In this document: in pieces, positions 6,331-10,412 of the stretch
Position numbering within the stretch: position 1 is the first letter of the stretch
How the letters are laid out: each line of letters starts with the position of its first letter
DNA from: Nitrospiraceae bacterium
GTDB taxonomy: Bacteria > Nitrospirota > Thermodesulfovibrionia > Thermodesulfovibrionales > UBA9159
Length of the DNA: 10,412 nucleotides
Reading direction: 5' to 3'
NCBI GenBank assembly: GCA_003453735.1
Contig: DMNE01000128.1
Span: 11,658 to 22,069 of the forward strand
Notes under the pieces: generated by a model
Told to the model about the DNA's origin: nothing
The model's input: only the letters and a program-made list of their open reading frames with translations
Database searches by the model: none
Program-made: the position numbers and the translations under genes

Positions 6331-6718
6331 CCTCACGGATGCTCAAAGGTTAACAGGATATTGTTACATCTTTATGACAATAAGATGAAATGTTCGGGTC
6401 AGCGACACTGCTGATTGTACTTTTCGCCTTCCTTCGATACGCCATACCGCCAAATACCATTAGTACTGTGTGCTTAGTACATCAGTTCATTAATTTGTAA
6501 CGTATTTTATGCGCCTGTCTTTCAACCCTCGCTGGTCAATGTTCTATTTTGTTTAGGCAGTATAGTGAGATCATTTCTAGTGAATTCTCGAAACTCGCCT
6601 TTTCCATCGCTCAAAAGGAATCTGCGGCCATTCTTGCCCGCACGAGCGACTTCAGACGGCCCTTATCTGCCGTCACATTTGATGATAATTACACACATTA
6701 CTGGATAAGGGAGCATTC
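6331..6718. other. Intergenic stretch without recognised genes
   Basis: AT-rich, with stops in all frames at short intervals except a TTG-started plus-strand frame at 6549-6950 that runs through two terminators and the end of the MgtE-domain gene, so I do not accept it. Seen here: an imperfect hairpin at 6360-6381 (ATTGT / ACAAT outer arms, CAT / ATG inner) and a direct repeat at 6460-6480. No tRNA, insertion sequence or clear promoter found. Confidence 0.5.
6460..6480. repeat. Tandem direct repeat TTAGTAC
   Basis: TTAGTAC at 6460-6466 and again at 6474-6480, a 14-base period; each contains the palindrome GTAC. Possibly paired binding sites; no function can be assigned. Confidence 0.3.
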
Positions 6719-6744
6719 AAAAAGCCTCTGCAGAAAGGCAGAGG
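6719..6744 (-). terminator. Rho-independent terminator after the NRAMP operon
   Basis: Read on the minus strand: CCTCTGC, a 6-base loop CTTTCT, GCAGAGG, then CTTTTTG. Perfect 7-pair stem plus T-run, about 100 bases after the stop of the MgtE-domain gene. Confidence 0.8.
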
Positions 6745-6755
6745 TTGTGCGGGCA

Positions 6756-6781
6756 GAGAAAAGCTCGCCCTGTGCGGCGAG
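6756..6781 (-). terminator. First of two tandem terminators after the NRAMP operon
   Basis: Minus strand CTCGCC, loop GCACAG, GGCGAG, then CTTTTCTC: a perfect 6-pair GC-rich stem and a short T-run, 12 bases before the stronger terminator at 6744. Confidence 0.6.
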
Positions 6782-6845
6782 ACATCAACAGGTATTGGCT
6801 TCGCGCATTAGCCTGGTGGGTCTGTCCCCCACGGGAGGAAGATTA

Positions 6846-8120
6846 CTATACAAACCTGTGTTTGAGATTCATGATGTCGCGATAAGGGACGATCCCAAGA
6901 ATCACATCGTGATCATCAGTGACGGGAATGGCCCGGAAGCTGTATCGTGAAAACATTTCGGAGGCCTCGATCAGTGTATTGTCCTGATTTAACGTAATGA
7001 CGCTCGTTGTCATGATGTCCTCAAGTCTGTCATCAACTTTTGCCTGCAATACCTCTTTCAGGTCCACAACCCCTATTAAGGTGTCCTTGGCATCGACAAT
7101 GTAGAGGTACATAATCTCATCCTTGTCTTTTGCTATCTCACGGAACTGCAGGAGCACCTGGCTAACCTGGGTATGAGGAGGCATTTTGATAAAATGCGAC
7201 GTAGAAAAGTTGATGATCTTTTCCTCATGCTTGTCGAGCATGTACTGTATCTTCTGGGCGTTCTCCTTATCCATCAGTTTCAGTATATCGTCGGCATCGG
7301 ACGCCGGCAGGATTGCAAGGATGTCGGCGGCCTGAGCAGGGGTCATGTCATTGATCAGCTCCGCGGCTCTCTCTTTCTTGATAGAGGAGATTATCTCTCG
7401 TTGAACGCGTGGCTCGATCTCTTCAAGGGTATCCGATGCATGTTCGGTCTCTAATTCGCTGAAGATGGCAAGTCGCTGCTCTTCGCTCAACTCCTCCAAA
7501 ATATCCGCAAGATCGACCGGGTGAATCTCCGGCAGTTTCTCTTTGAGCACATTCAGCTTGACATTGCCTTTGAAGCTGTCGATATTCTCCGGCAGTGGCT
7601 GAACATAGGACCAAGAAAGGGTTTCCTTTTTCAGAAAGTTATTGCCGAAAAGCAGTTTCACGAGCGGCTTGAGACCAAGCCTTTTCAATAAAGCGTATCT
7701 GCTAAAATCCACGTCAGTAACATAGAGTATCCTGTTACGCAGGACGAGTTTGACATCGTAGACCACATCGATCTCGTTGTCATCCATATCAAGGACTTTC
7801 TTGTCGAGAATATGGTCATTCAGCAACACCTGAGACTCGGCGGCCTCCCCCTCATACTGTGCCACGGATTCGAGATCAACTACGATCTCATGAGGACTGA
7901 CGCCCGCCACCTTTTCCCAGGGTATAAGAAGCGGCTTATGGCCGAACGGACGGTGGACGATAAAATGAGTCACGGTCGGGAGTTTCTCATGTTCGCGGAT
8001 GGCGATATCATGCAGTTTACCGATCTTCTTGTCATGAGTAAAAACCTTTGTGCCGATAATATCGCTCAGAAAATAGACAGCTTCGATCACTTCTGGCTTT
8101 CTCTCAATTGTGGTGTTCAT
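6846..8120 (-). CDS. Soluble PRC-barrel / MgtE N-domain / CBS-pair protein, probable cation sensor of the NRAMP transporter
   Basis: 424 residues. Order: a PRC-barrel-like domain (about 18-90, FLSDIIGTKVFTHDKKIGKL then DIAIREHEKLPTVTHFIV), a second one (about 98-165, LDKKVLDMDDNEIDVVYDVK), an MgtE intracellular N domain (about 188-300, HPVDLADILEELSEEQR; AADILAILPASDADDIL) and two CBS motifs (about 305-360 and 366-424, ending IPVTDDHDVILGIVPYRDI). MgtE channels close when Mg2+ fills acidic sites between their N and CBS domains; this protein keeps those domains but has no membrane segment, so it cannot itself transport. The start is ATG at 8120 with GGGAGGT six bases upstream. It is last in the operon, 12 bases after the small membrane protein. 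I infer that it senses Mg2+ or a similar ion and gates the NRAMP partner, with the PRC domains giving contact. Many such proteins are simply labelled magnesium transporter, which would be misleading. Confidence 0.9.
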   Translation of the reverse strand: MNTTIERKPEVIEAVYFLSDIIGTKVFTHDKKIGKLHDIAIREHEKLPTVTHFIVHRPFGHKPLLIPWEKVAGVSPHEIVVDLESVAQYEGEAAESQVLLNDHILDKKVLDMDDNEIDVVYDVKLVLRNRILYVTDVDFSRYALLKRLGLKPLVKLLFGNNFLKKETLSWSYVQPLPENIDSFKGNVKLNVLKEKLPEIHPVDLADILEELSEEQRLAIFSELETEHASDTLEEIEPRVQREIISSIKKERAAELINDMTPAQAADILAILPASDADDILKLMDKENAQKIQYMLDKHEEKIINFSTSHFIKMPPHTQVSQVLLQFREIAKDKDEIMYLYIVDAKDTLIGVVDLKEVLQAKVDDRLEDIMTTSVITLNQDNTLIEASEMFSRYSFRAIPVTDDHDVILGIVPYRDIMNLKHRFV

Positions 8121-8132
8121 GATGTACCTCCC

Positions 8133-8315
8133 TTATCGCACCAAGATAATAAATTTATAAAGCAACAACGCCAAAAGAAAAATCAGATAGAGCCGTAATG
8201 ATAACAATGAAAGCTTTACCCACTTGGACATTTCTACGTTGGGGGTCGCATATTTTTTGTTGATCTCGCGGATCTTCGCATAATTATGACTAAAAAAATT
8301 CCTTATCATCGTCAT
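8133..8315 (-). CDS. 60-residue single-span membrane protein of the NRAMP operon
   Basis: Two or three ATGs are close together. I choose the one at 8315 because GGAGG (8322-8326) is six bases upstream; the first (8321) abuts the Shine-Dalgarno directly. The product has a basic, polar head (IRNFFSHNYAKIREINKKYA) and then a membrane span at about 34-58 (LLSLRLYLIFLLALLLYKFI), ending LVR. Positive charge at the head suggests the N-terminus is cytoplasmic. It fits in 15 bases after the NRAMP gene and 12 before the MgtE-domain gene, so it is part of the unit. No named family recognised; a transporter subunit, or an anchor that tethers the soluble sensor, are both possible. Clear start signal and context make it a real gene. 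Confidence 0.75.
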   Translation of the reverse strand: MTMIRNFFSHNYAKIREINKKYATPNVEMSKWVKLSLLSLRLYLIFLLALLLYKFIILVR

Positions 8316-8321
8316 GGTCAT

Positions 8322-8326
8322 CCTCC
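8322..8326 (-). promoter_or_regulatory. Shine-Dalgarno deciding the start of the 60-residue protein
   Basis: GGAGG immediately before a first ATG (zero spacing) and six bases before a second in-frame ATG. Normal spacing favours the second, giving 60 rather than 62 residues. Confidence 0.6.
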
Positions 8327-8330
8327 TTTC

Positions 8331-9599
8331 CTATTTAAACATATTTGGGAATAGGGTACCGACGCCGTAAAAGCTCGATATGACGATGATCGCCACCACG
8401 ATCACGACGTTAATAATGTTCTGCGACCGCGTATTCGTATACTCACCCATGGTCTTTTTATTATTCAAAAGCAGGATCAGAAAGACCAGAGCAGCCGGCA
8501 GGAGAGTGACAGCAACTACCTGCACGAACAGGGTAATCAGCACGAGCGGCGCCTTGGGAATCAGTACGACAATCCCTGCTGAAATCAGGAGGAAAAAGTA
8601 GAACCCATAGAACCAGGGGGCTTCCTTTATCTTGTAATTGAGGGAGTGGGCCCAGCCAAAAACCTCACCGAAGGCCCAGGAACTAGCCAGCGAGATGCAG
8701 ATCGCCCCTAAAAATCCCGCATCAAAGAGGCCGATCGCCATGAAAGTACCGATGTACTTGTTGGTCTTCATCAGCATCACCGAGGCCTGCGCTGCATCGT
8801 CGATATTGACCCCGTTTAGCACCGTGCCGGTAACAATAATGATAAATATAGCCACGATGCCCGTTAATAGCGAACCCATGAATGTGTCCAGTTTGCCCCA
8901 GGGAATGTCTTTTTCCTTCATAGCTTTGTCCACCACAGCGCTCTGCTGGAAAAAGAGCATCCACGGAGCGATGGTGGTACCGATATTGGCCATCAGAAAG
9001 AAGAAGAGTTCGTTATTAAAGCCACCGGGAAAATTGGGCACAACTCCTTTGTACATAATGTCCGACAAAGAGGGATGGACCATGAAGGCGCCGGGGATAT
9101 AAATCAGGTTCAACGCGCAAAAAAGCAGTGTGATTTTTTCCCACGTCCAGTAGCTGCCGTTCAGGATCATGATTGCCATCAGTACACACATCCCTATTAC
9201 GGTCATGTATGGCGGTATACCGAAGATATTGAGGGCCGCCGTCATGCCGATAAACTCCGTCACCATGGTGAGCCAGTTGACCAACATCAGATCCAGGAGC
9301 GAAAACCACCCCCAGAAGGAACCAAATCCCGCGAAGATCGCCTCGGCGTGCCCCCGCTTGGTGACTGCACCCAATCTTACTGTCATCTCCTGGACATAAT
9401 AGCAGACGGGTATGAGGATTAATATCACCCAGATCAGGCTATAGCCATACTTCGCCCCGGTTGCCGCGTAGGTCGTAATACCGCCTGCGTCGTTATCGGC
9501 GATCATGACAATGATACCCGGCCCTGAAATAATAAGGAAAAGTTGAATTGCCTTTAAGATCCTTCGGTATCTATAATACAGCCGTGTGAAAATATTCAT
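8331..9599 (-). CDS. Divergent NRAMP-family cation transporter (NRMT-like)
   Basis: 422 residues, about 11 hydrophobic segments, LeuT-like NRAMP fold. TM1 reads SGPGIIVMIADNDAGGITTY (25-44). The DPGN motif of manganese/iron NRAMPs becomes DAGG: the Asp (D37) is kept, the Asn is lost. TM6 reads NIGTTIAPWMLFFQQSAVVD (205-224), where canonical members have a Met-Pro-His-Asn segment: Met is replaced by A211 and His by W213. The Met selects soft transition metals in canonical NRAMPs; its loss is a mark of NRAMP-related magnesium transporters (established family knowledge, alignment by eye). Neighbours support this: a soluble MgtE-N/CBS protein two genes on. The start is ATG at 9599 with AAGGAGGTGA upstream, 18 bases after the porin stop. 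Substrate Mg2+ is inference; Mn2+ or another ion is possible. Confidence 0.93.
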   Translation of the reverse strand: MNIFTRLYYRYRRILKAIQLFLIISGPGIIVMIADNDAGGITTYAATGAKYGYSLIWVILILIPVCYYVQEMTVRLGAVTKRGHAEAIFAGFGSFWGWFSLLDLMLVNWLTMVTEFIGMTAALNIFGIPPYMTVIGMCVLMAIMILNGSYWTWEKITLLFCALNLIYIPGAFMVHPSLSDIMYKGVVPNFPGGFNNELFFFLMANIGTTIAPWMLFFQQSAVVDKAMKEKDIPWGKLDTFMGSLLTGIVAIFIIIVTGTVLNGVNIDDAAQASVMLMKTNKYIGTFMAIGLFDAGFLGAICISLASSWAFGEVFGWAHSLNYKIKEAPWFYGFYFFLLISAGIVVLIPKAPLVLITLFVQVVAVTLLPAALVFLILLLNNKKTMGEYTNTRSQNIINVVIVVAIIVISSFYGVGTLFPNMFK

Positions 9600-9617
9600 T
9601 GTTATTCACCTCCTTCC

Positions 9618-10412
9618 TTAATAGGCAATCCGCAGCCGCATAGAATATACGTTCACCGGGCCGCGGTCACGGTTATATGCCGGGTTCTCGATGTGCTGGA
9701 AATCAGGAGATACCTGTACGAACCGGCCGATCTGTATACGATAATAGACTTCGAAAATTTGTTCAAGACCATAATTCAGTGCTCCGTCGCCTAAAAGAAA
9801 GCCGATCCCTCCGGCTGCCAGGTAATGCCTATGCGGAGGTGAAATGCCATCCACTGCATATGCTATTCCTGCACGGTCTTCGGTACGCCCCCAATGCATA
9901 CCACTCACTTGAGCGCCAAGGCTCGCATGCTGATCAACTTCCGTATAGCAAAAACTCTCATTATGACCGTCATTCCAGCCTATACGGCCGAAAATGCCTG
10001 TCTCCCCCTCGTCCGCTAATGGCTGTTCAAAGTTCAGACCAACACCATATTTGGTGCGTGCCGGACTCTCATTAGCTTTGACATCAGGGGTCGAAGACGT
10101 ATCGAATCCTATCGCTAATGCCTGATCATAACTACCCATGCGTCCCTGGTTCAAGTACGTTAGCACGCGTATCACCGTGCCCGATTCATTCGGGTTGAAA
10201 GTGAGCTCAAGGTTACTTCCCTGAGCCTTGAAGATCTGTGTGTCGATTGTGTTGCCGTTGGCCTCAGTCGGCATCCCGTATAGGCCCAAGGCCAATCTCC
10301 ATTTCGGCTTGACTATCGCTGCGACAAACCCATAGCTGTAGCCCCGGGTATCACTTGCTTCATCCCAGGCCGGGTTGTAAATAATATCATAGTTCAAAAA
10401 CTGGGTGCGCGT
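9618..10412 (-). CDS. OprB-like carbohydrate-selective porin, C-terminal part
   Basis: 264 residues in view; the frame is open to the high-coordinate edge (TRTQFLNYDIIYNP), so the TTG at 10397 is an internal Leu, not a start. Alternating aromatic and polar strands (YGFVAAIVKPKWRLALGLYG; GVGLNFEQPLADEGETGIFG), a late segment LNYGLEQIFEVYYRIQIGRF, then VQVSPDFQHIENPAYNRDRG and a final RLRIAY with terminal aromatic residue, all typical of the OprB family's C-terminal barrel. It would let small solutes cross the outer membrane. OprB members are named for sugars, but this one is first in an operon with a cation transporter, so a role in ion supply is possible (inference). Its promoter and signal peptide lie outside the window. 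Confidence 0.87.
   Translation of the reverse strand, partial: TRTQFLNYDIIYNPAWDEASDTRGYSYGFVAAIVKPKWRLALGLYGMPTEANGNTIDTQIFKAQGSNLELTFNPNESGTVIRVLTYLNQGRMGSYDQALAIGFDTSSTPDVKANESPARTKYGVGLNFEQPLADEGETGIFGRIGWNDGHNESFCYTEVDQHASLGAQVSGMHWGRTEDRAGIAYAVDGISPPHRHYLAAGGIGFLLGDGALNYGLEQIFEVYYRIQIGRFVQVSPDFQHIENPAYNRDRGPVNVYSMRLRIAY

Noticed and set aside
6460..6480. CRISPR or iteron array from the TTAGTAC repeat
   Set aside because: Only two short copies, no longer array, no replication or Cas genes.
6549..6950. Plus-strand 133-codon ORF
   Set aside because: Starts at TTG without a Shine-Dalgarno, runs through two minus-strand terminator hairpins and into the end of the MgtE-domain gene; the product is not protein-like.

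Overview
The window reads as a stretch of a Gram-negative chromosome. It carries an outer-membrane porin, a TolC-type outer-membrane component and a tripartite RND efflux pump. Every supportable gene lies on the minus strand, so transcription runs from high to low coordinates. The lineage cannot be fixed from sequence alone. The NRAMP/MgtE-domain operon and the short-repeat proteins feel like Desulfobacterota, Nitrospirota or related groups, but this is a low-confidence impression.

Region A (10412 down to 6846) is a metal-import type operon: the C-terminal part of an OprB-like porin, a divergent NRAMP-family transporter, a 60-residue single-span membrane protein, and a soluble protein with two PRC-barrel-like domains, an MgtE N domain and a CBS pair. 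Gaps are only 12-18 bases and each of the three downstream genes has a strong Shine-Dalgarno sequence. Two consecutive hairpin/T-run terminators follow (6781-6719). The NRAMP protein has lost the usual TM6 metal-binding methionine. Together with its MgtE-domain neighbour this suggests a magnesium-type or other hard-cation importer with its own cytoplasmic sensor.

Region B (about 6718 to 5855) is a roughly 860-base stretch with little coding potential but unusual inverted repeats. They include two nested sets with pseudoknot topology, and a duplicated TAAAGGA where one copy is a Shine-Dalgarno and an upstream complementary segment can pair with either. A possible 41-codon ORF sits downstream of that Shine-Dalgarno.

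Region C (5854 to 4926) holds a 199-residue protein made almost wholly of 22-residue helical repeats, then a small beta-repeat gene broken by a frameshift.

Region D (4925 to 1) is a heavy-metal efflux operon. A palindrome-rich promoter region precedes a periplasmic adaptor (CzcB type), a 1045-residue RND pump (CzcA type) and the start of a TolC-family outer-membrane channel that runs off the window. Substitutions at two of the three CusA copper-binding methionines point to divalent cations (Zn, Co, Ni, Cd) rather than Cu/Ag. The window therefore sets a putative cation importer beside a putative heavy-metal exporter. No regulator gene for either is present.
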